A DNA stretch of 64,000 bases from Arthrobacter sp. cf158 (GCF_900106835.1 NZ_FNNR01000006.1:186001-250000); one strand, 5' to 3'; positions 34,665-43,865 are shown, counted from the first letter of the stretch. The notes: generated by a model not told the origin, from the letters alone. Program-made: numbers and translations.

Positions 34665-35570
34665 TTACTGCTTGGCGCACGCCGCAGTGACGAAGTCGTA
34701 AATAAGTCCCCGTAGTTGGTTCGGGGCGGGGATCTTTACCAAACCCTGCCGTTCGCCCATCTTTATTCGTAAAGGCAGAAGCGTTCCCACCTTGTCCTCG
34801 GCCACGGCGTGCGGATCACACCGCGCGGGACGGATCCGCAGAGCCAGCTCGCGTCCGCTTCCGCCCGATGTAACCTCAATGTCCCTTGGCCAGGGATCGG
34901 TGGGGGTCTCCGCCAGGAGCGTTGTTTGGTCGATCGACTCAACACTGAAGCCCGCCGTCGTCGTCGCACCGGTCGGAGACGGCGAAATGACCAGACGCAC
35001 GACGGCGGTGCGGGCGTCGGGTGCCACCTCAAGAGTGGGGTCTAGGGCCATGGTGGCGACGGCGGCAACGTCTGCCGAGAGGCACAGCTCGCCAGAGTTT
35101 CTGGCCAGGACCCCGAAGGGATCATCAGCGCCGGTGGTCGCCTCAGTGGACTCCTTGCCCGGCTCGGTGAAGCGGACTGTGGCACTGGGCCCTTCTGCGG
35201 CATCGGTTGATGCATGACACGCTGGGGCCGGCAAGCGGGCCGGGAGGCTCTTGGGCTGGCGGGGTGGGAGTTTCAGAGCTTCCGTCTGCTCCCACGAAAT
35301 GTCGCCGCTGAACAGTGGTGAGGTCAGCCGGGCTCCGGTGACGGTCAGTTCTGCATCGGTGGTGTTGGTGAGTTGTATCAGGATGGCTTGTTTGCCGTAT
35401 TGGTCCCGGGACTGGTTGACCTCGATGGTGATGGGCGGCGGTTCCGCACTGGTTGTGGCTGCGCCGGCACCTGACCGATCACAGGCGGCCGTGAGCAGCG
35501 TTGCCGCCAGGACCGTCGTGCACGCCGGAATGGAGCGCCACCGTCCCGTCGTCACCTTCCGGCCCATCAT
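34665..35570 (-). CDS. Putative exported lipoprotein of unknown function
   Basis: About 301 residues. A basic n-region and hydrophobic stretch end in the lipobox LLTAAC, predicting a lipid-anchored extracytoplasmic protein with a Ser/Ala-rich linker and an all-beta body. A leaderless promoter (TACACT at 35577-35582, six bases away) supports the ATG at 35570, not the frame start at 35615. No named domain is recognised; paired short beta motifs with Arg and Asp suggest two Ig-like or DUF4352-like modules. It converges on the ANTAR gene with four bases between stops. Confidence 0.75.
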   Translation of the reverse strand: MMGRKVTTGRWRSIPACTTVLAATLLTAACDRSGAGAATTSAEPPPITIEVNQSRDQYGKQAILIQLTNTTDAELTVTGARLTSPLFSGDISWEQTEALKLPPRQPKSLPARLPAPACHASTDAAEGPSATVRFTEPGKESTEATTGADDPFGVLARNSGELCLSADVAAVATMALDPTLEVAPDARTAVVRLVISPSPTGATTTAGFSVESIDQTTLLAETPTDPWPRDIEVTSGGSGRELALRIRPARCDPHAVAEDKVGTLLPLRIKMGERQGLVKIPAPNQLRGLIYDFVTAACAKQ

Positions 35571-35672
35571 GCGATCAGTGTAGGTGGCAACCGTTTTGGA
35601 TGTCGGCACCATCACGTAAAGTCACGGATAGCTGGGATTCCCTCCGGCAAGCAGTCAAAGACGAAAGGCGAG

Positions 35673-35969
35673 ATGATGTCGTTCCAGGCCTACCTCGACG
35701 CCATTGAAGACAAGACCGGACTCACTCCGCGGCAACTCGTGGAGATCGCCGAAAGCAAGGGTTTCAAGGACCCTGCCGTCAAGGCCGGAGCCATCCTGGA
35801 GTGGCTCAAGACGGATTACGATCTTGGCCGCGGTCATGGGATGGCTTTGGTACACGTCATCAAGAAGGGGCCACAGATCGACAGCAAGCACGTGGGGTCG
35901 GACGGAACACACCGGGACGAGTCGGACACTCTCTGGTTGGACGGCAAGGCCAGTAAGCCCAACCCCTGA
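35673..35969 (+). CDS. DUF4287 domain protein
   Basis: 98-residue soluble protein. The DUF4287 core is FQAYLDAIEDKTGLTPRQLV followed by KAGAILEWLKTDYDLGRGHGMALVHVI. The family is small, helical and of unknown function. GAAAGGCGAG precedes two adjacent ATG codons; either may be used. Divergent from the lipoprotein gene. Confidence 0.85.
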   Translation: MMSFQAYLDAIEDKTGLTPRQLVEIAESKGFKDPAVKAGAILEWLKTDYDLGRGHGMALVHVIKKGPQIDSKHVGSDGTHRDESDTLWLDGKASKPNP

Positions 35970-35994
35970 GGTGAAGCCTATGGCGAGTGAACAA

Positions 35995-36015
35995 TAAGCA
36001 TGCTTAGCTTAGGGT
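35995..36015 (+). promoter_or_regulatory. Palindrome overlapping a -10 element
   Basis: The 12-base perfect palindrome TAAGCATGCTTA (35995-36006) is followed by TAGGGT (36010-36015), a -10 of the type used here, 35 bases before the SRPBCC gene start. A repressor bound to the palindrome would block this promoter. The binding protein is unknown. Confidence 0.5.
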
Positions 36016-36050
36016 CATCGCCGCGGCCATCCGCGTCAGAAAGGGACCAC

Positions 36051-36500
36051 ATGTCCACAGTGACCCAGGTATTCGACGCTCCGGCGGCCCACGTTTGGAA
36101 AGTGATCGCTGACGGTTGGCTGTACTCCGGTTGGGTGGTGGGCGCCTCCAGGATCCGCGCGGTGGATGATCACTGGCCACACATCGGTTCCACGTTGCAC
36201 CACTCCGTGGGAGCCTGGCCGCTGTTGATCAATGACAGCACCAGCGTGACAGCCATGGAAACCGGCCGGAAGCTGGAACTCCTCGCCAGAGGCTGGCCCA
36301 TGGGCGAGGCCAAGGTGCTGATCACACTGGAAGACCTTGGAAGCACCCGATGCCGCGTGAGTATCGGCGAGGACGCCGTCAAGGGCCCCGGCAAGCTGGT
36401 GCCAAAAGCGCTGCGGGATCCCGTGATCGGTGTCCGAAACCGGGAGACCCTGAAGCGCTTGGAACTGATGGCAGCCGGTGGAGCTGGGCGGGCAGGGTGA
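36051..36500 (+). CDS. SRPBCC (START-like) family protein
   Basis: 149 residues: VTQVFDAPAAHVWKVIADG at the N-terminus and the final long helix with VRNRETLKRLELM are the hallmarks of the SRPBCC hydrophobic-pocket fold. Ligand unknown; relatives include polyketide cyclases and lipid-binding proteins. AAAGGGACC lies before the ATG at 36051. A palindromic operator candidate overlaps its promoter. Confidence 0.83.
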   Translation: MSTVTQVFDAPAAHVWKVIADGWLYSGWVVGASRIRAVDDHWPHIGSTLHHSVGAWPLLINDSTSVTAMETGRKLELLARGWPMGEAKVLITLEDLGSTRCRVSIGEDAVKGPGKLVPKALRDPVIGVRNRETLKRLELMAAGGAGRAG

Positions 36501-36521
36501 CCAGGCCGTGATTTCCCGTGC

Positions 36522-37499
36522 CTAATTGCCTCCTGTGCCGGAAGGCTGAGCGGATGGAATAACCCAATCAAAGGCTTCTGCCTTGGAGCGGGCACCTTGG
36601 GCGGCCTTGGAGCGGTTGGGTTCGCCGAGCTCGGCGATCAACTTTTCTGACAGCACCACCAGTTCCCCGAACGTGTCCGGCGTCAGCCATTCCGGGCGCG
36701 TGGCAAACAGGATGTCCTCGCTGGAGGTGTTGCCGCTGGCGCCGGGAGCGAAGGGGCAACCACCCAGGCCACCGAGTGCCCCGTCCACCATGGCCGCGCC
36801 CGCTTGGATCGCCGCAAGGGTGTTGGCAACGCCCAAACCCCAGGTGTCATGGCCGTGGTAGACGATCCGCCGGGCTGGGGACTCGTCCCGCACACGTGTT
36901 ATCAGGCGGGCCACCTGTGCCGGAACGGCCTGTCCCAAGGTGTCGCAGATGACGATGTCCGTGGTGCCGTTGGCGCGGGGGTCGTTGGCGATGGCGAGTA
37001 TGCGCTCTTCAGGCACATAGCCTTCAAACGGGCAGGTGAAGGACGTTGCGATGCACAACTGGATCTGGCCATCAACTGCCCGTGCATACTCCACGGCCTC
37101 GGGCAACGCGGCCAGGCTTTCGTCCGTGGTCCGGCCGATATTCGCCTTATTATGGGAATCCGAGGCCGACAAGCAGTACTGAAAATTCCGCGCTCCGACG
37201 GCGGACGCCTTGGCAACGTGTCCGGGTGTTGCCACCCAAATCCAGCACTTTTCCAGTTCCTCGGGAGTGAGGGCCCGAACAACGTCGAGCGTGTTGGCCA
37301 TGGTGGGAACCAGATCGGCGCGCGCCATGGAGCCTAGCTCGATTGCGGGCACCCCCAGGCGAAGCAGCTCCCGCACGGTTTCGATCTTCTGTTCCGTGGG
37401 CAGCAGCTTGCCCGTGAGCTGGAGACCGTCTCGCAGGGTGACGTCCCGAAGGAGGACGCTGCCCAGGTTCTCGGCAAGGGGACTTTCGTAGCGGTTCAT
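36522..37499 (-). CDS. Hydroxymethylglutaryl-CoA lyase-like enzyme
   Basis: 325 residues, a TIM-barrel HMGL/DRE-type lyase. LRDVTLRDGLQ carries the Arg-Asp pair for metal and substrate, and GGCPFAPGASGN contains the catalytic Cys and the metal-binding Asn. The reaction cleaves HMG-CoA, or a similar 3-hydroxy-3-methyl acyl-CoA, into acetyl-CoA and a ketoacid. Its ATG overlaps the stop of the CoA-transferase gene (ATGA). Together they suggest breakdown of leucine or of a branched organic acid activated by CoA transfer. Confidence 0.92.
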   Translation of the reverse strand: MNRYESPLAENLGSVLLRDVTLRDGLQLTGKLLPTEQKIETVRELLRLGVPAIELGSMARADLVPTMANTLDVVRALTPEELEKCWIWVATPGHVAKASAVGARNFQYCLSASDSHNKANIGRTTDESLAALPEAVEYARAVDGQIQLCIATSFTCPFEGYVPEERILAIANDPRANGTTDIVICDTLGQAVPAQVARLITRVRDESPARRIVYHGHDTWGLGVANTLAAIQAGAAMVDGALGGLGGCPFAPGASGNTSSEDILFATRPEWLTPDTFGELVVLSEKLIAELGEPNRSKAAQGARSKAEAFDWVIPSAQPSGTGGN

Positions 37500-38746
37500 G
37501 ATCGGTCAGCCTCCTCGCGACCGGAGGCCGCACTGATCTGGGCGGCGTCCATGTTCAGGAGGCCGCCTAGTACTTCCTGGGTGTCTTCACCCAAGTCCGG
37601 TCCGAGGTTTCGGATGGGCAGGGACTGGCCGCCGATGACCGGGACGATGCCCGGGAATCCCACTCCGGGGATGACGTCCTCGCCGGTGGAAACGTCGAAT
37701 TTCTGGATCATGTTGCGGGCGGCGTACTGGGCGTCCACGCTGATGTCCGCAGCGGTGTAGATGGGTCCTGCGGGTACGCCGGCGGCCTCCAGGACGGCCA
37801 AGGCTTCAGGAGCATTCAACGTCGCAGTCCACTCGCCGATGGCGCGGTCGAGCTCTTCGCGTTTGGCCCAACGTCCTGCGTTGGACTGCAACCCGGGGTC
37901 CTCTGCAAGGTCTGGGCGCCCAACGGTCTGCATGTAGCGCTGGAAGATGGAGTCGCCGTTGCCGGCCACCACAATGCTCGCGCCGTCCTTGCACACGTAG
38001 GCATTGGACGGAGCTATCCCTTCCATCCGGCCGCCAACCCGTTGGCGGTCCACTCCGTAGGCCTGGTAGTCCGGGATCAGCGATTCCATCATGGAGAACA
38101 TGGCCTCGTTCAGCGCGACGTCGATGATGCGCTCGGTGAGCGGAACAGCGCCGGCCGAGTCCCGGCGTCGTGCTTCACGCTGATACAGGCTCATCATGGA
38201 ACCGAAAGCGGCGTACAGGCCCGCAATCGAGTCTCCGATGGAGACGCCCACCCGCACAGGTGCGCGGTCCGGGTCGCCCACCAGGTTGCGGAACCCTCCG
38301 TACGCTTCGGCCACGGCGGCGAAGCCCGGCCGCTCGGCCAGCGGGCCCGTCTGCCCGAAGGCTGAGATGCGTGTGACGATGAGATCGGGGTTCGCTTCGT
38401 TGAGGACTTCGGGGCCGAGGCCCCACTTTTCCAGGGTGCCGGGGCGGAAGTTTTCCAACAGGATGTCGCACTTGCCCACGAGTTCCAGTACCGCCTTCTT
38501 CCCGGCATCCGTGCGGAGATCCAGGACCACGGACTTCTTGTTCCGGTTGAGCGTGCGGTAGAGCATGGACGTGGTGCCCTTGTGCAGCCGCCAGTTCCGC
38601 ACTTCGTCGCCGGTTCCTGGCCGCTCCACCTTGATGACCTCTGCGCCGAAGTCCGCCAGAAGCCGGCCGGCGGTAGGCGCTGCGATGTAGTTGCCTAGCT
38701 CCAGAACCCGAACGCCGTCCAGCGGGGCAATTCTTTGGTGTGTCAT
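37496..38746 (-). CDS. CaiB/BaiF family (class III) CoA-transferase
   Basis: 416 residues. The N-terminal PLDGVRVLELGNYIAAPTAG, then LLADFGAEVIKVERPGTGDE and NRNKKSVVLDLRT are family III signatures; such enzymes move CoA between carboxylic acids through an aspartyl-CoA intermediate. GAAGAAGG precedes the ATG at 38746; the longer frame to 38821 has no binding site. First gene of a two-gene operon with the HMG-CoA lyase, so its acceptor is probably the acid whose CoA ester the lyase cleaves, for example a citramalate- or HMG-like acid. Confidence 0.92.
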   Translation of the reverse strand: MTHQRIAPLDGVRVLELGNYIAAPTAGRLLADFGAEVIKVERPGTGDEVRNWRLHKGTTSMLYRTLNRNKKSVVLDLRTDAGKKAVLELVGKCDILLENFRPGTLEKWGLGPEVLNEANPDLIVTRISAFGQTGPLAERPGFAAVAEAYGGFRNLVGDPDRAPVRVGVSIGDSIAGLYAAFGSMMSLYQREARRRDSAGAVPLTERIIDVALNEAMFSMMESLIPDYQAYGVDRQRVGGRMEGIAPSNAYVCKDGASIVVAGNGDSIFQRYMQTVGRPDLAEDPGLQSNAGRWAKREELDRAIGEWTATLNAPEALAVLEAAGVPAGPIYTAADISVDAQYAARNMIQKFDVSTGEDVIPGVGFPGIVPVIGGQSLPIRNLGPDLGEDTQEVLGGLLNMDAAQISAASGREEADRS

Positions 38747-38903
38747 GGCCTTCTTCCGTGCGTGCTTCTGCGGTGGGGTTTTTGGCGAACACTCCCACTG
38801 TGGCTTATGTAAGTCCATCACTCACACTCTGGTCCAAAAACGACCGCCGGAGCCAGAGTTTTTTTGCGCTGATGCGGGCCGATCCCAAATCTAGACTGAC
38901 AAC

Positions 38904-39431
38904 ATGACCCCAATGATCAGGCCGGCCAAGGAATCCGACGTGCCCGCAATCGTGGCCGTTGACATCGCTGCTGGCAGGGCTGACGTCGGAAACACGCGCG
39001 GCCTTGCCGCGAGCATGAAAGCTGCGGTGGCCGACGCAGCGTGTCTCCTCCTGGTGGCAGAGATGCCACCGGGCACGACGGCGGACGGCGCGCACGCCGT
39101 CGTGGCATGGGCCAAAACGCATTGGTGGGATTTTGCCGATGGCGCAGCTCCGGCCGGTCACTATCTGGCTGGCATCACCGTACTGCCGGCCTTCAGGCGC
39201 CGCGGGTTGGCGAGCGAGCTGACCGAGGCGCGACTGCAATGGATCTGGGAGCGGGCGGATGACGCTTGGTACGTGGTTAACGCTCGGAACCAGGCGTCGC
39301 TCGCCTTGCACCGGAAGTGGGGGTTCCGGGAAGTTGGGCGCGGTCCCGGTTTTCACACAGTAACGTTCGACGGCGGTGAAGGGGTCCTGCTTTCGGCGGC
39401 ACGGCCGCTGCGGGGGCGCCGGGTGACGTGA
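38904..39431 (+). CDS. GNAT family N-acetyltransferase
   Basis: 175 residues with the GNAT fold: the acetyl-CoA loop is GITVLPAFRRRGLASEL and the C-terminal motif is NARNQASLALHRKWGFREVG. Substrate unknown. TAGACT at 38892-38897 lies six bases before the ATG: a leaderless promoter. Divergent from the CoA-transferase operon. Confidence 0.9.
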   Translation: MTPMIRPAKESDVPAIVAVDIAAGRADVGNTRGLAASMKAAVADAACLLLVAEMPPGTTADGAHAVVAWAKTHWWDFADGAAPAGHYLAGITVLPAFRRRGLASELTEARLQWIWERADDAWYVVNARNQASLALHRKWGFREVGRGPGFHTVTFDGGEGVLLSAARPLRGRRVT

Positions 39432-39504
39432 CGGGGCGGTTCTTCGTTGGGCGGCCGATCCGCCTTAGCATGTTCCACAGGTACACCGACTGGGGGAGTG
39501 TGTG

Positions 39505-40584
39505 ATGGGGCCGTTGGAATCGATCCAAGCCAGCGCGAGGCACAGTGAATTAACGGGGACCGCAACACGCCCCAGGGTTCCGCGGAAACGGACGTGGCGG
39601 CTGAGAAAGCTTGAACTGGCGATCTTGCTGGTGCTGATCATCCTCCTTGCACTGTCCGCGACTCCATGGCCTTCGGCGATGCTCATTCGCAGCGTTTTTG
39701 AGCGTGGCGCGCAGTCCACCATCGATGAGATGACGCCGTATATCCCCGATACGCCGCTGGATTCCAGGCCGGGGGTGGTCTACAAGCCTGGATCGACGTT
39801 TGACGTCTTCAGCCCGGAAGGAACCACCACGCCGCTTCCCACTGTGGTGTGGATCCATGGTGGCGCGTGGATCTCAGGTGCTCAGCGCGACGTGGACCCG
39901 TACCTTCGGATTCTCGCTGCCGAGGGCTACACCACCATTGGCCTGAGCTATCCGATCGCCCCCGAGGCCACGTACCCCACTGCCGTAAAGGACATCAATG
40001 AAGCCCTCGCGTACATCACGTCGCATGCGGCTGAGTTGAACGTGGACGCCGGCCGGATTGTCCTGGCTGGCGACTCTGCTGGAGCGCAGCTGGCAAGCCA
40101 GATGACCACGCTGACGGTGAATCCCGAGTACGCCAAGCTGATGGGAATCGAACCCGCGCTTCAGAAGTCTGATCTGGCGGCCACTATTCTGCATTGCGGT
40201 GTTTATGACCTCAAAGCCATGGCGGACCTCAATGGCATTGTTGCTTGGGGCTTCAAGACCTCACTGTGGGCGTATACGGGCACCAAGGACTGGTCCGCCA
40301 CGTATGCCGGTGCCACCATGTCCACCATTGACTTTGTGACCGGCGACTTTCCGCCCACATTGATCAGCGGGGGCAACGGTGACGGCCTCACCTGGCTTCA
40401 GTCCGTGCCGTACAGCAACCGTTTGAAGGCAGCCGGCGTTCCAGTGACCGAGCTGTTCTGGGCGGCAGATCATCAGCCTGAGCTGCCGCATGAATACCAG
40501 TTCCACCTCAACTTCGCTGAGGCACGGGACACCCGGGACAAGACTTTTGACTTCCTGTCAGCCCACGCGGCGAGAAGTCAGTAA
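39505..40584 (+). CDS. Membrane-anchored alpha/beta hydrolase (esterase/lipase-like)
   Basis: About 359 residues. One hydrophobic segment (about 38-54) anchors an extracytoplasmic alpha/beta hydrolase of the hormone-sensitive-lipase/BD-FAE kind. The oxyanion motif is HGGAW, the nucleophile serine is in GDSAGA, and a C-terminal Asp and His (ADHQPELPHEYQF) complete the triad. The ATG at 39505 directly follows GTG; GGGGGAG is upstream. Substrate not predictable. Confidence 0.87.
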   Translation: MGPLESIQASARHSELTGTATRPRVPRKRTWRLRKLELAILLVLIILLALSATPWPSAMLIRSVFERGAQSTIDEMTPYIPDTPLDSRPGVVYKPGSTFDVFSPEGTTTPLPTVVWIHGGAWISGAQRDVDPYLRILAAEGYTTIGLSYPIAPEATYPTAVKDINEALAYITSHAAELNVDAGRIVLAGDSAGAQLASQMTTLTVNPEYAKLMGIEPALQKSDLAATILHCGVYDLKAMADLNGIVAWGFKTSLWAYTGTKDWSATYAGATMSTIDFVTGDFPPTLISGGNGDGLTWLQSVPYSNRLKAAGVPVTELFWAADHQPELPHEYQFHLNFAEARDTRDKTFDFLSAHAARSQ

Positions 40585-40656
40585 ATCCGTATGATTGGAG
40601 GCTTCCCCGATCGTGCTGAGTTCAATATATCTCCATGATGGAACTATTCTTGAGTC

Positions 40657-41616
40657 ATGTCGTCATCCCCCAAAGCACAACCCGGCACCCGCAGGCCGGT
40701 TCTCTACTGGGCCTCCGCCGTGACCGCTGCGGCCTTGATCGTCGTGCCGGCGTGGATGCTGATCGGCAACCCGGCCGTCCTGCGTGGGCATCCGCTGCTG
40801 CCAGCGCTCCTGGCGGTGGCCGCCGTCGTAGGAATCTTGTGGGGTTTCATGCTCTGGCGAGGCCGGCGCGAACTCCGGAGGCGGTCCACTGTGCGTGCTG
40901 TAGGGGCGTGGGTTGGCAGGGTGGCCGTCCTTGCGCTGGTGGCCATGCTGGCGTGGCTGAATCCGTTCGCATACCAAGCCGGCAGCGCTGCGGTGGCAAC
41001 GGCACCGGAGGTGTCCGTGACGGAGTCCGCAACTGCCATCACCATGTCTCCGGCGGGCTCTGCCGTTACCCAGGGCCTGGTTTTCTATCCGGGCGCCCGC
41101 GTTGAAGCCCGGGCGTATGCGGACATTCTCAAGCCGGCGGTCGATGCGGGATTCCTGGTGGTCATCCTGAAGACGCCTCTGAATCTCAGCCTGCTGGACG
41201 GAAACCAGGCCCGCGCCGCCATGGAAGAGCATCCTGGCGTCACAACGTGGACCGTGGGTGGCCACTCGCTGGGCGGCGTCAGTGCCAGTTCCTTTGCGTT
41301 GAGCAATCTGGAGGTGAGTGGCTTGCTGCTCTATGCCTCATACCCATTGGACTCCCTGCGGGAACGCGCCGGACTACAGGTTCTGTCCATCTCCGGCACC
41401 GAGGATGGCCTCAGTACGCCAGCGAAGATTGACGCCTCCAAGGAGTTACTCCCCGCCGACGCTACCTTCTTCGCTGTTCAGGGTGGCAACCACGCCTTCT
41501 TTGGAAGCTATGGTCCGCAGCCTGGCGACCACGAGCCGACGGTCACCCGCCAGGCAGCGCAGGCGCAGATTTCAACGGCGACGGTGGAGTTCCTGAGGCA
41601 AGTCCAAGCGCGCTGA
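40657..41616 (+). CDS. Membrane-anchored alpha/beta hydrolase
   Basis: 319 residues with three hydrophobic segments in the first 110 and then an alpha/beta hydrolase domain. The nucleophile motif is GGHSLGG, the acid is in SGTEDGLS and the histidine in GGNHAFFGSYG, the pattern of the alpha/beta-hydrolase_5 group. TATTCT at 40645-40650 lies six bases before the ATG (leaderless). It follows another membrane hydrolase gene but has its own promoter. Function unknown. Confidence 0.85.
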   Translation: MSSSPKAQPGTRRPVLYWASAVTAAALIVVPAWMLIGNPAVLRGHPLLPALLAVAAVVGILWGFMLWRGRRELRRRSTVRAVGAWVGRVAVLALVAMLAWLNPFAYQAGSAAVATAPEVSVTESATAITMSPAGSAVTQGLVFYPGARVEARAYADILKPAVDAGFLVVILKTPLNLSLLDGNQARAAMEEHPGVTTWTVGGHSLGGVSASSFALSNLEVSGLLLYASYPLDSLRERAGLQVLSISGTEDGLSTPAKIDASKELLPADATFFAVQGGNHAFFGSYGPQPGDHEPTVTRQAAQAQISTATVEFLRQVQAR

Positions 41617-41662
41617 GGCTCGTCGGGAATACTTCCATCGCCCTTCCTGTTCACTGATTTAG

Positions 41663-41681
41663 ATGCAAATGCATGTAGGCT
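41663..41681 (+). promoter_or_regulatory. Palindrome and -10 before the FMN reductase gene
   Basis: ATGCAAATGCAT (41663-41674, arms ATGCA/TGCAT) is followed after one base by TAGGCT (41676-41681), a good -10. The palindrome fills the promoter spacer, as expected for a MarR- or TetR-type operator. Confidence 0.5.
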
Positions 41682-41707
41682 GGATGAACGAGCAACAGGA
41701 GAATGCC

Positions 41708-42334
41708 ATGGAAACCCGCCGCATCACCGTACTTTCCGCCGGACTCGGTGTCCCGTCGTCGAGCCGCCTGCTGGCCGACCAGCTGGCCGCTTCCGCGAGG
41801 CGGCAACTGCACGCGGCAGGCTATGAAGCGAAGATCGACGTTGTCGAATTGCGCGACCTTGCCGTGGATATCGCGAATAATTTTGTCACCGGCTACGCCG
41901 CGCCGCGCCTCGCAGAAGTGATTGCCGGCGTAGAGGATTCCGACGCCATCATCGCGGTCAGCCCCGTCTTCAGTGCGTCCTACAGCGGCCTCTTCAAGTC
42001 ATTTATTGACGTCCTGGACCCCAAGTCACTGGACGGCAAGGCAGTTCTGCTGGGGGCCACCGGCGGTACTGACCGCCACCAGATGGTGCTGGACTACGCC
42101 ATGCGGCCCCTGTTCAGCTACCTCCGCACCCGGATTGCCGCTACGGGCGTCTTCGCGGGGCCCCAGGATTGGGGAAACACCGACGACGGCGGCTCGCCGC
42201 TCTCGGCGCGCGTGGACCGGGCTGCGGGTGAACTCGTGCAGTTGTTGAGTGGTACCCAGCCGAACCGCAAGAGCGACGCACTGGAATCGCTGCCCTTCGA
42301 GCAGCTGCTGGCCGGAATCTCAGCCGGCAGGTAG
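41708..42334 (+). CDS. NADPH-dependent FMN reductase (CE1759/MsuE-like)
   Basis: 208 residues with the flavodoxin-like fold of FMN_red enzymes. The N-terminal AGLGVPSSSRLLADQLA binds FMN phosphate and the AVSPVFSASYSGLFKSFID stretch is typical of the family. It would reduce FMN for a flavin-dependent monooxygenase, none of which is adjacent. The ATG at 41708 follows AGGAG. The palindrome at 41663-41674 suggests repression by a small-molecule sensor. Confidence 0.88.
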   Translation: METRRITVLSAGLGVPSSSRLLADQLAASARRQLHAAGYEAKIDVVELRDLAVDIANNFVTGYAAPRLAEVIAGVEDSDAIIAVSPVFSASYSGLFKSFIDVLDPKSLDGKAVLLGATGGTDRHQMVLDYAMRPLFSYLRTRIAATGVFAGPQDWGNTDDGGSPLSARVDRAAGELVQLLSGTQPNRKSDALESLPFEQLLAGISAGR

Positions 42335-42802
42335 ATCCTTCCCGGTCCAGTTCCGGAAGAACCCGCTCTGCCACTCCTGAGTAGCCCGGGCCTGTCGATT
42401 CGACGTGGCGGACCATGGGGGATAAACGCGGAATCCGCGCTTCCCGCCTTTGCCCTGGACGGAGACGATCCCGTGCTTAAGCAAAGCCGCCTTGGGGAAG
42501 GCAAAGTGACCGGAGTTTCCGCCCTCCCTGACCGAAACCACCAGTGCGTCAGCGTCATTGGCGGACGGGTGGTCGGCCGGGAAGGGTTCTGTACCGCCGT
42601 CGATTGAACGCTGCCACACCGCAACGAAGAGGCCCACCTTGTTGGGCGTAAGCTTGCCGACGCGGAAACGGACCAGTGCCTCTCCGCAGGTGGACACGGC
42701 GGCACCATATTCGGCGTTCTCTGCTTCCGGGCAGGGTGGACAGTACCCCATGCTCAGCAGTTCCATGAGTCGGTGGGCCTCGGCTACATCCGGGTGGATC
42801 AT
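42320..42802 (-). CDS. MepB family protein
   Basis: 160 residues with the MepB pattern: VRFRVGKLTPNKVGLFVAVW, then FAFPKAALLKHGIVS and KGKRGFRVYPPW-like (here GGKRGFRVYPPW). In staphylococci MepB is encoded with the MepA multidrug pump, but its function is unknown and no pump is here. Its 3' end overlaps the FMN reductase gene by 15 bases tail to tail. Confidence 0.85.
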   Translation of the reverse strand: MIHPDVAEAHRLMELLSMGYCPPCPEAENAEYGAAVSTCGEALVRFRVGKLTPNKVGLFVAVWQRSIDGGTEPFPADHPSANDADALVVSVREGGNSGHFAFPKAALLKHGIVSVQGKGGKRGFRVYPPWSATSNRQARATQEWQSGFFRNWTGKDLPAG

Positions 42803-42892
42803 CCGTTCAGTATGCCCGCGCCCCGTGTGATTGCTTCGAATGAGTGCGCGGCCGGCTCGAACTTATTCACGGGTTCGATCGTTGGGGCAAGC

Positions 42893-43276
42893 ATGAAGTG
42901 TCCTGTGGATTCCATTGACCTGGTGATGAGCGAACGTAGCGGCGTGGAGATCGATTATTGCCCGCAATGCAGGGGGGTGTGGCTGGATCGCGGTGAGTTG
43001 GACAAGATCATTGACCGCGTAGCGGCCGAATCTGTGCCAGCCCCTGTCCGGCCTGCCGCTGCACCAGCACAGCCGCCAATCGCCCCACCGCCGCTCTACA
43101 ACCCTTTCGAGTCCCGTCCGCAGCAACCGCGTTATGACGACCGGGACCGGCGCGATGGCCGCGGTGACTATGACCGTAGGGATTACGACCGCAGGGGTGA
43201 CTATGATCGCCGCGACGAGTACGGCCGGAAGCGCAAGAAGAAGGAAGGCTTCCTGGGTGACCTGTTCGACTTCTAG
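42893..43276 (+). CDS. TFIIB-type zinc-ribbon protein with low-complexity tail
   Basis: 127 residues. The N-terminal zinc ribbon has MKCPVD and YCPQCRGVWLDRGEL (three or four Cys ligands), the zf-TFIIB form common in small bacterial proteins. A Pro/Ala linker follows, then an Arg/Asp/Tyr repeat tract (RRDYDRRGDYDRRDEY) and a basic-then-hydrophobic end (KRKKKEGFLGDLFDF). Role unknown; the charged repeats suggest RNA, ribosome or membrane-surface interaction. The ATG at 42893 fits the family start. Confidence 0.85.
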   Translation: MKCPVDSIDLVMSERSGVEIDYCPQCRGVWLDRGELDKIIDRVAAESVPAPVRPAAAPAQPPIAPPPLYNPFESRPQQPRYDDRDRRDGRGDYDRRDYDRRGDYDRRDEYGRKRKKKEGFLGDLFDF

Positions 43277-43282
43277 GACGCT

Positions 43283-43858
43283 TTAGTCGTCCAGTAGTTC
43301 AATGAACTCGCGGGCTTGCTTGATGGTGATGTCAGAGTGGCGCGTCAACGCCGCGGCCGCGCCCTCAACATCGCCACTCTTTGCCAGTGTCCGGATCCGT
43401 CCGTAAATCTCATCATTGAGCATGTTGCTGCTCACTTCCCGCGTCACGTCGCCCTTGCTGACAATCGCCCGGTACCGGTAGGGGAAGCGTTCGGGTTCGT
43501 CGTCATCGTCCGCCAACAGATCTTTGGAAGGCGCTTCCGGCATGAACGGCTGAGGGTGCGCGGCGAGTGCACCCACGGCGTCACGTGACGCGCGCAGTCC
43601 TTCGCCTGTGGCCTGCAAATAGAGCTTGATGGCAGCCATTCCCTGCCCCCTGGCGATCAGCGAGTAGAGCTGGCGGTGCTGTTCCTGATTGAGCTTGGCC
43701 GCGGATTCCCTGGCCAGTTCTACGGGATCCTTGGGAGCATTCGCCGCCGCGAAGCCGGCCTTGGTTTCAGCCGTGCGCTTGGTGAACGAGCGAATAAGCA
43801 GGAGCACGCCCGCTATGACCGCAATGAGGATCAGGAGCGGGATGAGGATGGAGTCCAT
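43283..43858 (-). CDS. Membrane-anchored protein with two L7/L12-like motifs
   Basis: 191 residues: one N-terminal membrane segment (about 4-24), then a soluble region. GQGMAAIKLYLQATGEGLRA and, at the C-terminus, GDVEGAAAALTRHSDITIKQ both resemble the helical part of the ribosomal L7/L12 C-terminal domain (AIKVVREITGLGLKEAKDLV in typical L7/L12). This is a similarity seen by eye. It follows the next gene by seven bases in the same operon. No function is known to me. Confidence 0.75.
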   Translation of the reverse strand: MDSILIPLLILIAVIAGVLLLIRSFTKRTAETKAGFAAANAPKDPVELARESAAKLNQEQHRQLYSLIARGQGMAAIKLYLQATGEGLRASRDAVGALAAHPQPFMPEAPSKDLLADDDDEPERFPYRYRAIVSKGDVTREVSSNMLNDEIYGRIRTLAKSGDVEGAAAALTRHSDITIKQAREFIELLDD

Positions 43859-43865
43859 GGCGTTG

